Shown piece after piece: positions 37,302 to 46,860 of a DNA stretch of 64,000 nucleotides (positions are counted from its first letter, which is position 1; each line of letters starts with the position of its first letter). Made by a program: the position numbers and the translations under genes. The notes beneath the pieces are model-generated. The model did no database searches and was not told where the DNA came from. It was given only the letters and a program-made list of their open reading frames with translations. The stretch lies in the NCBI RefSeq assembly GCF_900209925.1, contig NZ_LT907978.1:170001-234000 (forward strand), given 5' to 3'. This stretch comes from Anaerobutyricum hallii (GTDB taxonomy: Bacteria > Bacillota > Clostridia > Lachnospirales > Lachnospiraceae).

Positions 37302-38321
37302 CTACTTTAACTTAGCACAGCTATGTCGTTCGATAAGCTTATGTGGTACGATAATCTTCGTCGCAAGAAGATTTGGATTTTCTATATGATTGATTACCTG
37401 AGAGGCGGCTTCTATTCCTAACTGCACAGAGTTAATGTCGATAGAAGTGAGCCGTGGTGAGGTAAGCCTTGCAAACAGAGAGTTATTAAAAGAGATAATG
37501 GAAAGGTCTTTTGGAATGGACAGCCCCATTTCAATACAAACCCGTTCCAGGGCAACTGCAAAGATATCATCGCTGACAAGAATTGCAGTGGGACGATTTT
37601 CTCTGTTTAGCAGGTTATAAACGGCCTTTGTATCTTCTTCAGGAATAAAAGGTAACTCTATGATATTATCAGGATCTATGGAAATGCCGTTATTAATAAG
37701 GGCGAGCTGGTAGCCGGACTTTCTGTCGGAAGAGAACATAAAGTTGCTGTCGCTGCCTAAATAGGCGATATTTCTATGCCCTAAATTAAGCAGGTACTCT
37801 GTCGCTTCTTGTGTTGCAAGAACATTATCGTTATCGACATAGATTGTCTGATTCACAAAATGATACACTTTTCCGATTACAACATACAGTAGTCCTTCGC
37901 TGTAGAGATAGTCTACGATAGGGTCATTCTGTTTTGAGTAGGTGATAATAAAACCGTCAATCTGCTCAGATTTCACAAGATTACGAATCACGTTTAAAAT
38001 TTCAGTATCATCCTGACCGGTGATAATGGTACTCATGTAATTGTGCTGATTACAGAACTGGCTTACTCCCCGGATGATTTCAAGATGAAAAGCATTCTCA
38101 AAGGATTCTTTTGGGGAAGGCGGCAATATAATACCAATAGTTTTATTTTTAGGTTCCACATCGGCAGCCTGAAATGTAGGTTCATAGCCTAATGTTTCAA
38201 TTGCCTTGCGGACTTTTTCTTTTGTTTCACGGCTGATGGAAGGGTGATCTTTGCATACTCGTGAGACTGTGGAAGGGGAAACTCCGGCCAGTGTGGCAAC
38301 GTCTTTTAATGTGACAGCCAT
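37302..38321 (-). CDS. LacI-family transcriptional regulator (MalR-like)
   Basis: 339 residues. The N-terminal helix-turn-helix and hinge are typical (VTLKDVATLAGVSPSTVSRVCKD, ETLGYEP), followed by a periplasmic-binding-protein-like sensor (IDGFIITYSKQ, LGHRNIAYLGSDSN, TAILVSDDIFAVALERV, LTSIDINSVQLG). It is divergent from the PTS gene and next to glgP and malQ, so a maltose/maltodextrin repressor role is likely. A strong TAAGGAGG precedes the start. Candidate operator: the palindrome at 38660-38673. Confidence 0.92.
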   Translation of the reverse strand: MAVTLKDVATLAGVSPSTVSRVCKDHPSISRETKEKVRKAIETLGYEPTFQAADVEPKNKTIGIILPPSPKESFENAFHLEIIRGVSQFCNQHNYMSTIITGQDDTEILNVIRNLVKSEQIDGFIITYSKQNDPIVDYLYSEGLLYVVIGKVYHFVNQTIYVDNDNVLATQEATEYLLNLGHRNIAYLGSDSNFMFSSDRKSGYQLALINNGISIDPDNIIELPFIPEEDTKAVYNLLNRENRPTAILVSDDIFAVALERVCIEMGLSIPKDLSIISFNNSLFARLTSPRLTSIDINSVQLGIEAASQVINHIENPNLLATKIIVPHKLIERHSCAKLK

Positions 38322-38687
38322 AATAATACCTCCTTATAGGATTATTTTTGGATTATTTATTTCGTATTGTTTCGTATATTATAAATTAACTATGATAATA
38401 TTATAAATCGATAATATTATAAATCAATGCAATGACAAAGTCAAAGAATTACGCAAAAATAAGAAATGTTTGCACAAAGACAAATGCGGACGCGAAAAAG
38501 CAGAAAAGACTATGGGAAAAGTGCATATAAAAGGGTATTGAATTTTGTGCATCATCAACAAAACTGAAAAATATATGGAAAAAAGCAAATTTTAGTATTG
38601 CAAAACCATGCAAAAGAGATATAATTATTGCATAAGGTTGCATGAAACAAGCATAAAGTTGCAAAGATTTGCATAGGAGGAAAGAGG
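38322..38687. promoter_or_regulatory. Divergent lacI-PTS control region with promoter and operator
   Basis: 366 AT-rich bases. PTS promoter: TTGCAA (38598-38603), 16 bases, TATAAT (38620-38625). A perfect palindrome TGCAAA-GA-TTTGCA (38660-38673) lies between the promoter and the ribosome site, and several more TTGCA/TGCAA half-sites occur around 38598-38650. This is what one expects for a LacI-type repressor, here probably the product of the divergent gene. No gene is visible. Confidence 0.6.
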
Positions 38688-40964
38688 ATGGAAAGCGAAA
38701 ACAATTTGTACATAGTGGCGCCGGTCAACGGACAGGTAGTTCCACTGGAGCAGGTTCCAGACCCTGTTTTTGCGGGGAAGGTTCTTGGCGATGGCTGCGC
38801 GGTAATTCCAAGTGATGGAAAGATTTACAGTCCAGTTAACGGAGAAGTTTCAACATTAGTTGATACGAAACACGCTTATGGCTTTATGTCAGAAGACGGA
38901 CTGGAAGTTCTGGTTCATTTTGGAATTGACACGGTAAGCTTGAAGGGAGAGGGATTTATTTCCCATGTAAAAGAAGGCGATAAGGTAAAGGCAGGCGATT
39001 TAGTAGCGGAAGTAGATTTTGACTTTATCAAAAGTAAAGAAATGAACCCGATTACCCCAGTACTTATTTATAATGTTTCAGAAGATAAAGAAATGAAGAT
39101 TTGTGAAGGTCAGGCAGAAGCCGGTAAGACAAAGATTATTTCTTTAGAAGATAAAAAAGAAGATAACAATGCATCTGTGGCAGAAGCAGACGGAAAAGCA
39201 GAAAAAGAAACAGGCAAACAAGATAAAAAATCTGGAAAGACTAAAAAATCTGAGAAAGATAAGAAGTCTGAAAAAGTTGAAAATACGCAGGCAACAGATA
39301 AAAAAGAAAAGAAAAAATTAAATTTTAACTTTGATTTTCTGCAGAAATTAGGAAAGGTTCTGATGACCGTTATCGCAGTAATGCCCGCAGCAGGATTGAT
39401 GATAAGTATCGGAAAGCTGGTTGAGATGGCTGGTGCAGATATGCAGCTTGTTCTTACGATAGGAACAGTAATGGAGAATATCGGATGGGCGATTATCAAT
39501 AACCTCCATATTCTGTTTGCAATTGCAATTGGTGGTTCTTGGGCAAAAGAACGTGCCGGCGGTGCATTTGCAGCGATTATTGCATTTATTTTGATTAATA
39601 ATATTACCGGTCAGATTTTTGGTGTTACAGCAGATATGTTGAATGATTCTACCGCTGTTGTACATTCTCTTTTTGGAAAAGAGATGTTGGTATCTAGTTA
39701 CTTTACATCTGTATTAGGAAGCCCGGCATTGAATATGGGTGTTTTCATCGGTATTATTTCTGGTTTTGTCGGTGGAATTATCTATAATAAATACTATAAT
39801 TTCAGAAAGCTTCCAGATGCTCTTTCCTTCTTTAATGGTAAGAGATTTGTACCTTTAGTTGTTATTTTCTGGTCTGTAATTGTTTCTGTAGTTTTAGCAA
39901 TTGGATGGCCAGTTGTACAATCAGGAATTAATGCATTTGGTATTTGGATCGCAAACTCATCGGATACCTCACCAGTTCTTGCTCCATTTATTTATGGAAC
40001 ATTAGAGAGATTACTTCTTCCATTTGGACTGCATCACATGTTGACAATTCCAATGAATTACACTTCCTTTGGCGGAACTTATGCGATCCAGACAGGAATC
40101 AATGCAGGAAAAGAAGTATTTGGACAGGACCCACTGTGGCTTGCATGGGTAACAGACCTTATTAATTTTAAAGATGCAGGCGATATGGCATCTTACAATC
40201 ATCTTTTAACAACAGTAACACCTGCAAGATTTAAAGTAGGTCAGATGATTGGTGCAACAGGATTACTTCTTGGTATCACACTTGCCATGTACAGACGTGT
40301 TGACCCAGATAAAAAGAAAAAATATAAATCCATGTTCATTTCTACATCATTAGCAGTATTTCTTACTGGTGTAACAGAACCTCTGGAATTTATGTTTATG
40401 TTCTGTGCATTACCACTTTACGTTGTATATGCTATTTTACAGGGATGTGCGTTTGCACTTGCAGGAGTGATTCATTTAAGATTACATTCTTTTGGAAACC
40501 TTGAGTTTATCACAAGAATATCCATGTCTGTAAAAGCTGGACTTGGAGGAGACATCATCAACTTCGTAATCTGCGTTATTGCATTCTTTATTATCGGATA
40601 CTTTGTTGCATATTTCATGATAGGAAAGTTTAAATTTGCAACACCAGGCCGTCTTGGAAACTACACAGTAGATGAGGGAGAAGAAGGACAGACTTCTGAG
40701 GAATCCGGTAAAGCTGATAAAAAACAAGGAGACGGACAGCCAGAAAGAATTATTGCCTTACTTGGAGGACGTGAAAATATTACACTGGTAGATGCGTGTA
40801 TGACAAGACTTCGAGTTACCGTAAAGAATCCTGATGAAGTAGCAGATGCAGAAGCATGGAAAAAAGAAGGTGCTTTGGGACTTGTCAAGAAAGACAATGG
40901 AATTCAGGCAATTTACGGACCGAAGGCAGATGTGTTAAAATCGGATATTAATGATATTTTATAG
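38688..40964 (+). CDS. PTS glucose/maltose-type permease, domains IIA-IIC-IIB
   Basis: 758 residues. Residues 1-135 are EIIA of the glucose type with the phosphorylated His in LEVLVHFGIDTV. A Lys/Glu/Asp-rich linker (about 140-210) joins it to a membrane EIIC (about 215-640) with many helices (VLMTVIAVMPAAGLMISIG, FGLHHMLTIPMNYT, FISTSLAVFLTGVTEPLEF). The C-terminal EIIB (about 680-758) has the Cys in VDACMTRLRV. Uptake and phosphorylation of glucose or maltose is expected; the neighbours (malQ, glgP, LacI-type regulator, sugar acetyltransferase) favour maltose. Many relatives place IIA at the C-terminus, so the order is notable. Confidence 0.92.
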   Translation: MESENNLYIVAPVNGQVVPLEQVPDPVFAGKVLGDGCAVIPSDGKIYSPVNGEVSTLVDTKHAYGFMSEDGLEVLVHFGIDTVSLKGEGFISHVKEGDKVKAGDLVAEVDFDFIKSKEMNPITPVLIYNVSEDKEMKICEGQAEAGKTKIISLEDKKEDNNASVAEADGKAEKETGKQDKKSGKTKKSEKDKKSEKVENTQATDKKEKKKLNFNFDFLQKLGKVLMTVIAVMPAAGLMISIGKLVEMAGADMQLVLTIGTVMENIGWAIINNLHILFAIAIGGSWAKERAGGAFAAIIAFILINNITGQIFGVTADMLNDSTAVVHSLFGKEMLVSSYFTSVLGSPALNMGVFIGIISGFVGGIIYNKYYNFRKLPDALSFFNGKRFVPLVVIFWSVIVSVVLAIGWPVVQSGINAFGIWIANSSDTSPVLAPFIYGTLERLLLPFGLHHMLTIPMNYTSFGGTYAIQTGINAGKEVFGQDPLWLAWVTDLINFKDAGDMASYNHLLTTVTPARFKVGQMIGATGLLLGITLAMYRRVDPDKKKKYKSMFISTSLAVFLTGVTEPLEFMFMFCALPLYVVYAILQGCAFALAGVIHLRLHSFGNLEFITRISMSVKAGLGGDIINFVICVIAFFIIGYFVAYFMIGKFKFATPGRLGNYTVDEGEEGQTSEESGKADKKQGDGQPERIIALLGGRENITLVDACMTRLRVTVKNPDEVADAEAWKKEGALGLVKKDNGIQAIYGPKADVLKSDINDIL

Positions 40965-40979
40965 AAGAGGTGTTGCTTT

Positions 40980-41807
40980 ATCAAATTACTTACATTAAAT
41001 ACACATAGCCTTGTTGAAGAAAATTATAATCAGAAAATAATAGATTTTGAGGAGGCAGTTCGAAAAGAACTGCCTCAGATTATCGCGCTACAGGAAGTGA
41101 ATCAGACCTGTGGAGAGATGCCTGCGGACGAAAACGAATTGATGAATTTCGTTCCATGTCAATCCGGGATAATTATTCGTAAAGATAATCATATGTATAA
41201 TCTAACAAAAGATTTACGGGAAAAAGGAATCGAATACTATTGGACATGGCTTCCTATAAAAATAGGATATGATAAATATGATGAAGGAATCGGCATCATG
41301 AGCCGGAGTCCGATTAAAGATACAAAGGTTATTACTATCAGCAGCATGGACGATTATAATAACTGGAAGACCCGCAAGATTGTCGGAATCTGTACAGAAG
41401 AAGCCCCCGAAGAATGGTTTTACAGTGTTCATTTTGGCTGGTGGGAAGACGAGGATAACACCTTTGAAGAACAATGGAAAGTTATGCGGGAGCATTTGGG
41501 CGAACAGAGAAAAGTATGGATTATGGGAGACTTTAATAATCCTGCGGAAGTTCGTGATGAAGGATATGATCTGATAAAGAAATCAGGCTGGCAGGACAGT
41601 TATATTGCTGCCCGACAAAAGGATAATGGTTTCACAGTAGAGCAGGTAATTGATGGCTGGCGTGAAAAAATAAAGGACACCAGAGGCATGCGTATTGACC
41701 AGATATGGTGTAATAAAGATGTGAAAATTAGCTCATCAGAAGTGATATTTAACGGGAAAAATTATCCGGTAGTATCGGACCATTATGGGGTGTTAGTTAA
41801 TTGTTAA
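40980..41807 (+). CDS. Endonuclease/exonuclease/phosphatase (EEP) family protein, apparent ATC start
   Basis: About 275 residues. The EEP catalytic elements are complete only if translation begins at or before ATC 40980: Asn in KLLTLNTHS (residue 7), Glu in IALQEVNQ (residue 39), then MGDFNNP, and the C-terminal SDHYGV. No ATG, GTG or TTG lies in frame before GTG 41097, and starting there would lose the Asn and the Glu. AGAGG at 40965-40969 is well placed for an ATC start, at the position where relatives have ATG. Either a non-standard start is used or the start codon has been lost. It directly follows the PTS gene (15 bases) and precedes malQ. Confidence 0.75.
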   Translation: MKLLTLNTHSLVEENYNQKIIDFEEAVRKELPQIIALQEVNQTCGEMPADENELMNFVPCQSGIIIRKDNHMYNLTKDLREKGIEYYWTWLPIKIGYDKYDEGIGIMSRSPIKDTKVITISSMDDYNNWKTRKIVGICTEEAPEEWFYSVHFGWWEDEDNTFEEQWKVMREHLGEQRKVWIMGDFNNPAEVRDEGYDLIKKSGWQDSYIAARQKDNGFTVEQVIDGWREKIKDTRGMRIDQIWCNKDVKISSSEVIFNGKNYPVVSDHYGVLVNC

Positions 41808-41811
41808 TTGT

Positions 41812-41853
41812 CCACTATCTACTATGGTAGTGGTTTTCCGCTTATGATAAGCG
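41812..41853 (+). other. Hairpins between EEP gene and malQ
   Basis: CCACTA/TAGTGG (41812-41833) followed by TTTT resembles a short terminator; CGCTTA-TGA-TAAGCG (41839-41853) directly precedes the malQ ribosome binding site AAAGGAG and could affect its translation. Confidence 0.5.
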
Positions 41854-41865
41854 AAAGGAGATTTT

Positions 41866-43374
41866 ATGAAAAGAAGCGCAGGAATTTTACTTTCCGTATC
41901 AAGCCTTCCGTCAAAATATGGAATAGGATGTTTCTCAGAAGCGGCGTATAAATTCGTAGACTGGTTAAAAGAAGCAGGACAGACATACTGGCAAATTCTC
42001 CCGTTGGGACCAACAAGCTATGGAGATTCACCATACCAGTCTTTTTCCACATTTGCAGGAAATCCTTATTTTATAAGTTTGGAGGAATTCGTAAATCAGG
42101 GGTTGCTCACAAGGGAAGAATGTAATGCGGCAGATTTCGAATCTAATATTGATAAAGTTGATTATGAGAAATTATATAAAAGCAGATACGCATTACTGCA
42201 TAAAGCATATGAAAAATGTGATGTAGAAAAAAATGCAGATTTTTTAGAATTTTGCAGGAAAAATGAGTGGATTGAAGATTATGCTCTGTTCATGGCAATC
42301 AAAGATAAATGTAAAGGCACAGCATGGGCTGAATGGGAAGAAGACATTCGTTTAAGAAAAACAGATGCATTAAAAAAGTATAGTGATAAATTACGATATG
42401 AGGTAAATTATTATAAATTTTTGCAATATAATTTTTACACACAATGGGAAAAACTAAAAAAATATGCGAACGAGAAAGGCATACAGATTATCGGAGACAT
42501 TCCGATTTATGTTGCATTTGACAGTGCAGACACATGGGCGCATCCAGAGTTATTCCAGTTTGATGAAGAAAATATTCCATGTGCTGTCGCAGGCTGTCCG
42601 CCAGATGGATTCTCTGCAACCGGTCAGTTGTGGGGAAATCCCCTTTATAAATGGGACTATCATAAAAAGACAGGATACGAATGGTGGATTTCCAGAATGA
42701 AGCACTGTTTTGAACTGTATGATGTAGTGCGAATCGACCATTTCAGAGGATTTGATGAATATTATTCTATTCCATATGGAAATGAAACAGCAATCGGTGG
42801 TCATTGGGAAAAAGGACCGGGAATAGAATTATTCAGAGCGATAGAAAAGGCATTAGGTAAAAAAGACGTAATTGTCGAAGATTTGGGATTTATGACAAAC
42901 TCCGTACGACAATTAGTAAAAGAAAGCGGATTTCCAAATATGAAAGTATTAGAGTTTGCCTTTGATGCAAGAGATATTGGTGGAGGAAGTGAATACCTTC
43001 CACATACTTATGATGAGAACTGTGTCGCTTACACAGGAACCCATGATAACCAGACAGTAAAATCCTGGTTTGAAACAATCACAGATGAAGAAAGACAGAT
43101 GGTAAGGGATTATCTCTGTGATACTTACACACCAGACGAAAAAATCTATAAACCATTTATTGGAACTTTAATGAGAAGTAAAGCAAATGTCTGCATTATT
43201 CCTATGCAGGATTATCTGGGATATGGAGATGAATGTCGAATGAATACACCTTCTACAGTTGGAGAGAATTGGAGATGGCGGATGAAGGAAACAGATATGA
43301 GCGAGGCTTTGAAAGCGGAAATCTGCAGGATTACAACATTATGCGGAAGAAGGCATATTTTTGACAGGACATAG
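41866..43374 (+). CDS. malQ: 4-alpha-glucanotransferase (amylomaltase)
   Basis: 502 residues, GH77. Transfers glucan segments between maltodextrins, releasing glucose and making longer chains for phosphorylase. Visible motifs are LSVSSLPSKYGIG, YWQILPLGPTSYGDSPYQSFS, the nucleophile Asp in VVRIDHFRGFDEYY, the acid/base Glu in VIVEDLGFMT and AYTGTHDNQTVKSW. It lies in the PTS-malQ cluster with glgP nearby. Confidence 0.95.
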   Translation: MKRSAGILLSVSSLPSKYGIGCFSEAAYKFVDWLKEAGQTYWQILPLGPTSYGDSPYQSFSTFAGNPYFISLEEFVNQGLLTREECNAADFESNIDKVDYEKLYKSRYALLHKAYEKCDVEKNADFLEFCRKNEWIEDYALFMAIKDKCKGTAWAEWEEDIRLRKTDALKKYSDKLRYEVNYYKFLQYNFYTQWEKLKKYANEKGIQIIGDIPIYVAFDSADTWAHPELFQFDEENIPCAVAGCPPDGFSATGQLWGNPLYKWDYHKKTGYEWWISRMKHCFELYDVVRIDHFRGFDEYYSIPYGNETAIGGHWEKGPGIELFRAIEKALGKKDVIVEDLGFMTNSVRQLVKESGFPNMKVLEFAFDARDIGGGSEYLPHTYDENCVAYTGTHDNQTVKSWFETITDEERQMVRDYLCDTYTPDEKIYKPFIGTLMRSKANVCIIPMQDYLGYGDECRMNTPSTVGENWRWRMKETDMSEALKAEICRITTLCGRRHIFDRT

Positions 43375-43449
43375 TAATTCTATAATATGATAAAAACCAC
43401 GATGTTGGAAATTTTTACATAACTATAGAAAAATTAGAAAAGGATATAT

Positions 43450-44067
43450 ATGAAATCAATTATTGAATGGAATCGTATGATGGAGGGAAAGTTATATAAT
43501 CCCTATAAGGTTGGCGATGATTCCTGGGAGAATATTCGAGAAGCTTTAAAACTTTTTAATGAATCTAAATTCTGGAAAGATAGCAGTGCATTGGAGAATT
43601 TAAAACAATTTTTAGGTTCTGCCCCGGATGACTTGGTATTAACTCCTCCTGTTTACTTTGATCATGGAGACAGAATTTTTTTTGGAAAGCATTTTTATGC
43701 AAATACAGATCTTACTATTTTGGATGAAAATAAGGTTATCTTTGGTGATAACGTTTTTCTTGCACCGCATGTTAGTATTTATACTGCTGGACATCCTATT
43801 GACGCAGAAATCAGAAATACACATGTTGAATATGCGAAGCCTGTTACTATCGGCTCAGATGTATGGATAGGAGGTAACACCGTTATTAATCCCGGTGTTA
43901 CCATAGGCAGTAATGCTGTCATTGGTTCAGGCTCCGTTGTGACAAAAGATATTCCTGATAATACGGTTGCTGCGGGAAACCCATGCAAAGTAATTCGACC
44001 AATCACGCAGGAAGATAAAAATTATTGGACAATACAATATGAAGAATACAAAACAGCATCTGATTGA
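43450..44067 (+). CDS. Sugar O-acetyltransferase (maltose acetyltransferase type)
   Basis: 205 residues. N-terminal Mac domain (RMMEGKLYNPYKVGD) and a left-handed beta-helix with the catalytic His in IYTAGHPID, then GSDVWIGGNTVINPGVTIGSNAVIGSGSVVTKDIP. Transfers acetyl from acetyl-CoA to sugars such as maltose or glucose. Last gene in the glucan-use group; ribosome site AAAAGGATATAT. Confidence 0.92.
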   Translation: MKSIIEWNRMMEGKLYNPYKVGDDSWENIREALKLFNESKFWKDSSALENLKQFLGSAPDDLVLTPPVYFDHGDRIFFGKHFYANTDLTILDENKVIFGDNVFLAPHVSIYTAGHPIDAEIRNTHVEYAKPVTIGSDVWIGGNTVINPGVTIGSNAVIGSGSVVTKDIPDNTVAAGNPCKVIRPITQEDKNYWTIQYEEYKTASD

Positions 44068-44441
44068 ACAAAAGTGAGAATACTTGAATTGGCTACTTGA
44101 ATATGTTATACTGACAGTAGCTAAGAAAGAGATTGTATCCGAGTAGGACACAAAAACGAAGCCCCTGGTAGTTGCCGCTACCAGGGGCTTCTCCTTCTTT
44201 ATGTACGGTGAAGTATCCGCTTCAGGCTAATTGTCACTGTCGTTTCTGCCTAATTATTTACAAATGTAGTAGCTGGCTACACCTGCCATAACAGAAACCA
44301 AGAAAGAAATTTTCTTGTTTTTACACGAGAATTGTAATAAAATGGAAGTGCTTATTTGGCTATTACAGTTATAAAAACAGGAATTATAGACTTTAATTTT
44401 ATTTGTATTTCAGACATAGATAAAATAGAAAGGAGAAGCTC
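44068..44441. other. 374-base gap before recQ; promoter-terminator unit
   Basis: No protein gene. It holds a promoter (44084-44112) and a GC-rich terminator-like hairpin (44159-44190), treated separately as a candidate small RNA, then about 200 AT-rich bases. The recQ ribosome site is AAAGGAG at 44429-44435. Confidence 0.5.
44084..44195 (+). ncRNA. Candidate small RNA (promoter plus terminator, no reading frame)
   Basis: Promoter TTGAAT (44084-44089), 17 bases, TATACT (44107-44112) would start a transcript near 44119; 40 bases on is a 13-bp stem AAGCCCCTGGTAG/CTACCAGGGGCTT (44159-44171 / 44178-44190) ending in a T/C-rich tract. The predicted RNA is about 75 bases. It could instead be the leader of recQ with an attenuator, or the terminator of the upstream acetyltransferase gene with a chance promoter. 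Confidence 0.4.
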
Positions 44442-46445
44442 TTGAACATAAATGAAACATTAAAACACTACTTTGGTTACGACAGCCTGCGTCCAGGACA
44501 ACAGGAACTGATAGAAGGAATTCTATAAAGAAAGGATGTCCTTGGTATTATGCCAACAGGTGCAGGAAAGTCTCTGTGTTATCAGGTTCCAGCACTGATG
44601 TTAGACGGGATTACGATAGTAGTTTCGCCGCTTATTTCCCTGATGACAGATCAGGTTAAGGCGTTAAATCAGGCCGGTGTTCATGCGGCATATATTAATA
44701 GTTCGCTTACGGAGAATCAGATACGGACTGCCCTTTTTTATGCGGCGCAGGGAAGATATAAGATTATTTATGTAGCTCCAGAGAGGCTGAATACGATGCG
44801 TTTTCTGGAGTTTGTATGCCAGGTGGATATTTCTATGGTGACGGTGGATGAGGCGCATTGTATTTCCCAGTGGGGACAGGATTTCCGTCCAAGTTATGTT
44901 GGAATTGCGGATTTTCTTGCACAGTTACCAAAGCGTCCGGTTGTAAGTGCATTTACTGCAACAGCAACGGAACGAGTAAAACAGGATATTATGGGAAGTC
45001 TGCGTTTGCAAAATCCAGTGACAGTTGTGACAGGATTTGACCGACCGAATCTGTTCTTTCGCGTAGTGACCCGAAAGGGTGGAAAAGAGACCGACAACAG
45101 TGTTCTTAATTATGTCAAAAAGCATGAAGACGAAAGTGGAATCATTTATTGTGCAACGAAAAAGAATGTAGACAAAATATATGAACTTTTGCAGCAGTAT
45201 GGCATTGCGGCAGGGCATTATCATGCAGGATTATCTTTAGAGGAACGAAAGAAAAATCAGGACGATTTTACCTATGACCGGATTCGTGTTATGGTAGCGA
45301 CAAATGCATTTGGAATGGGTATTGATAAATCAAATGTCCGATATGTGCTGCATTATAACATGCCACAAAGCCTTGAATACTATTATCAGGAAGCGGGGCG
45401 TGCCGGACGTGACGGGGAAGAAGCAGAGTGTGTATTATTCTTTTCCAAGCAGGATATTATGATAAATAAGAGGCTTTTAGAATATAAGAGTACAGAAAGT
45501 ATAGAGAGTGACCCGCAGGTACGGAGAAACGATTATCAAAAGTTAAATCGGATGATTGATTACTGCGAAACACAACAGTGCCTGCGCCAGTTTATTTTGT
45601 CGTATTTTGGGGATAACAGTCCATGTACTTGCGATAAGTGCAGCAACTGTGTGGTTGTAGAAGATGAGGCAGAGGAGAATTACATCCAGACCAAAAAGGA
45701 AAAGAAAAAAGCGTTTCGGCTTGCCAATCTGACTCCGAAAGGGCAGGAATTGTTCGAGCAGCTTCGTAAGTGCAGGACAGAACTTGCTGCAGAAAAAGGA
45801 GTTCCACCATATATAATCTGTTCCGATAAGACATTAACAGATATGTGTGCAAAATGTCCTGTAGACAATGAAGATATGGAAACAGTGTACGGAATGGGTG
45901 TGCAGAAAATTCAAAGTTATGGGGAACATTTTACCAAAATCATTATAGACTTTTTAGAAGAACAGAGTGCAGCCGGTGGAGCAGATGCAGAAACTCTGCA
46001 ATTAACAACAGAGTTAAAACCAGAACAAATAGAGGAAACAACAGGAATAACAGTAGAAACTCCTCCTGCAAGAAAAAAGAAACTGCCATTTTATATCGCA
46101 CCGGGAAAATTAGACGAAGTGGAACTGACCGATACCTGTATGATTTCAGAACTCACAAACCGGATTAACGAACTTTGTGACGAAGAAGACCAGAAAAACC
46201 GCAAAAAACTAACAGCAGCATTTGTCAATACCTTACTGATACAAAAAGGATATATTGAAGAAGCCACAGAAGGCGAAGAAAAAGTAAAACATGTAACAGA
46301 AAAAGGAAAAAAAGCCGGAATCAAGGAAGAAGAACGACAAGGTAAGTATGGAAGAAAGTATTACGCATTAATTCATACGAGGGAGAGTCAGGAGATGATT
46401 TTGGGAGAACTTCGAGACTATTTGTCCAATTTGCAGGGAGAATAA
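44442..46445 (+). pseudogene. recQ: ATP-dependent DNA helicase RecQ with in-frame stop at codon 29
   Basis: The gene appears to start at TTG 44442 after AAAGGAGAAGCTC and reads through the RecQ motif 0 (HYFGYDSLRPGQQELI), then meets TAA at 44526-44528, after which the same frame continues RKDVLGIMPTGAGKSLCYQ. The remainder is intact: Walker A at once after ATG 44550, DEAH, AFTATAT, the motif VI segment YYQEAGRAGRDG, four zinc-binding Cys (C.. CTCDKCSNC), an HRDC domain and a C-terminal winged-helix-like part. Reinitiation at 44550 would lose motif 0, which contacts ATP. So the gene is either disrupted recently, rescued by readthrough or reinitiation, or carries a sequence error. Confidence 0.8.
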
Positions 46446-46655
46446 GACGGACGCCGCTGCCGAAGAGTCAGTATCCTTAATTCATTTTTTATTAAGTGTC
46501 TGTTTTTGAGACCTGTCCCATTACTAAAATTTAAGTGTTAATTTTTAGTATCTCATCTCTTGAACAGCGTCTCCCTTGCCTGCGGCAACTCAGAATATTC
46601 CACCATACTTGTAATATTCCACACATAAAATAATGATATTTGAATATAATTTGAT

Positions 46656-46705
46656 AAAAAAAGCACTATTAGCAAAAACTTTCTGCTGCTAATGGTGTTT
46701 TTTTG
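46656..46705 (+). terminator. Terminator upstream of the cobalamin operon
   Basis: AAAAAGCACTATTAGCA pairs with TGCTAATGGTGTTTTT, followed by T residues; A-tract and T-tract on either side make it work in both directions. It isolates recQ from hemL. Confidence 0.8.
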
Positions 46706-46727
46706 TCTTCTTTTTACGAAAACTATC

Positions 46728-46756
46728 TTTAGTGAAAAAGAGATTCATGGTATAAT
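46728..46756 (+). promoter_or_regulatory. Promoter of the hem/cbi/cob operon
   Basis: TTTAGT (46728-46733), 17 bases, TATAAT (46751-46756). About 100 bases of leader follow before hemL. The -35 box is weak, which would suit an activated or low-level promoter. Confidence 0.55.
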
Positions 46757-46860
46757 CGAACGAGGCAGAATGAGGCGGTATAGGAAGTCTTGTTCTGAAG
46801 GTTACGAAAAGTATAAAAAATAAGTAAATATAATCTCATTTTTTAAATAAGGAGGAGAAA

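Larger units (their letters stand above)
46446..46860. other. 415-base gap between recQ and hemL: terminator and promoter
   Basis: No gene visible. The first 200 bases carry nothing I can name. A terminator lies at 46656-46705 and a hemL promoter at 46728-46756. I looked for a cobalamin riboswitch here and saw none. Confidence 0.5.

Noticed and set aside
41097-41807. EEP gene starting at GTG 41097
   Set aside because: It would lack the catalytic Asn and Glu that are encoded in the same frame just upstream, and no ribosome site is near.
46446-46860. Cobalamin riboswitch upstream of hemL
   Set aside because: No convincing B12 box or surrounding stems were seen here, nor before cbiF, cbiL, cobD or cbiG; a covariance scan would be decisive.
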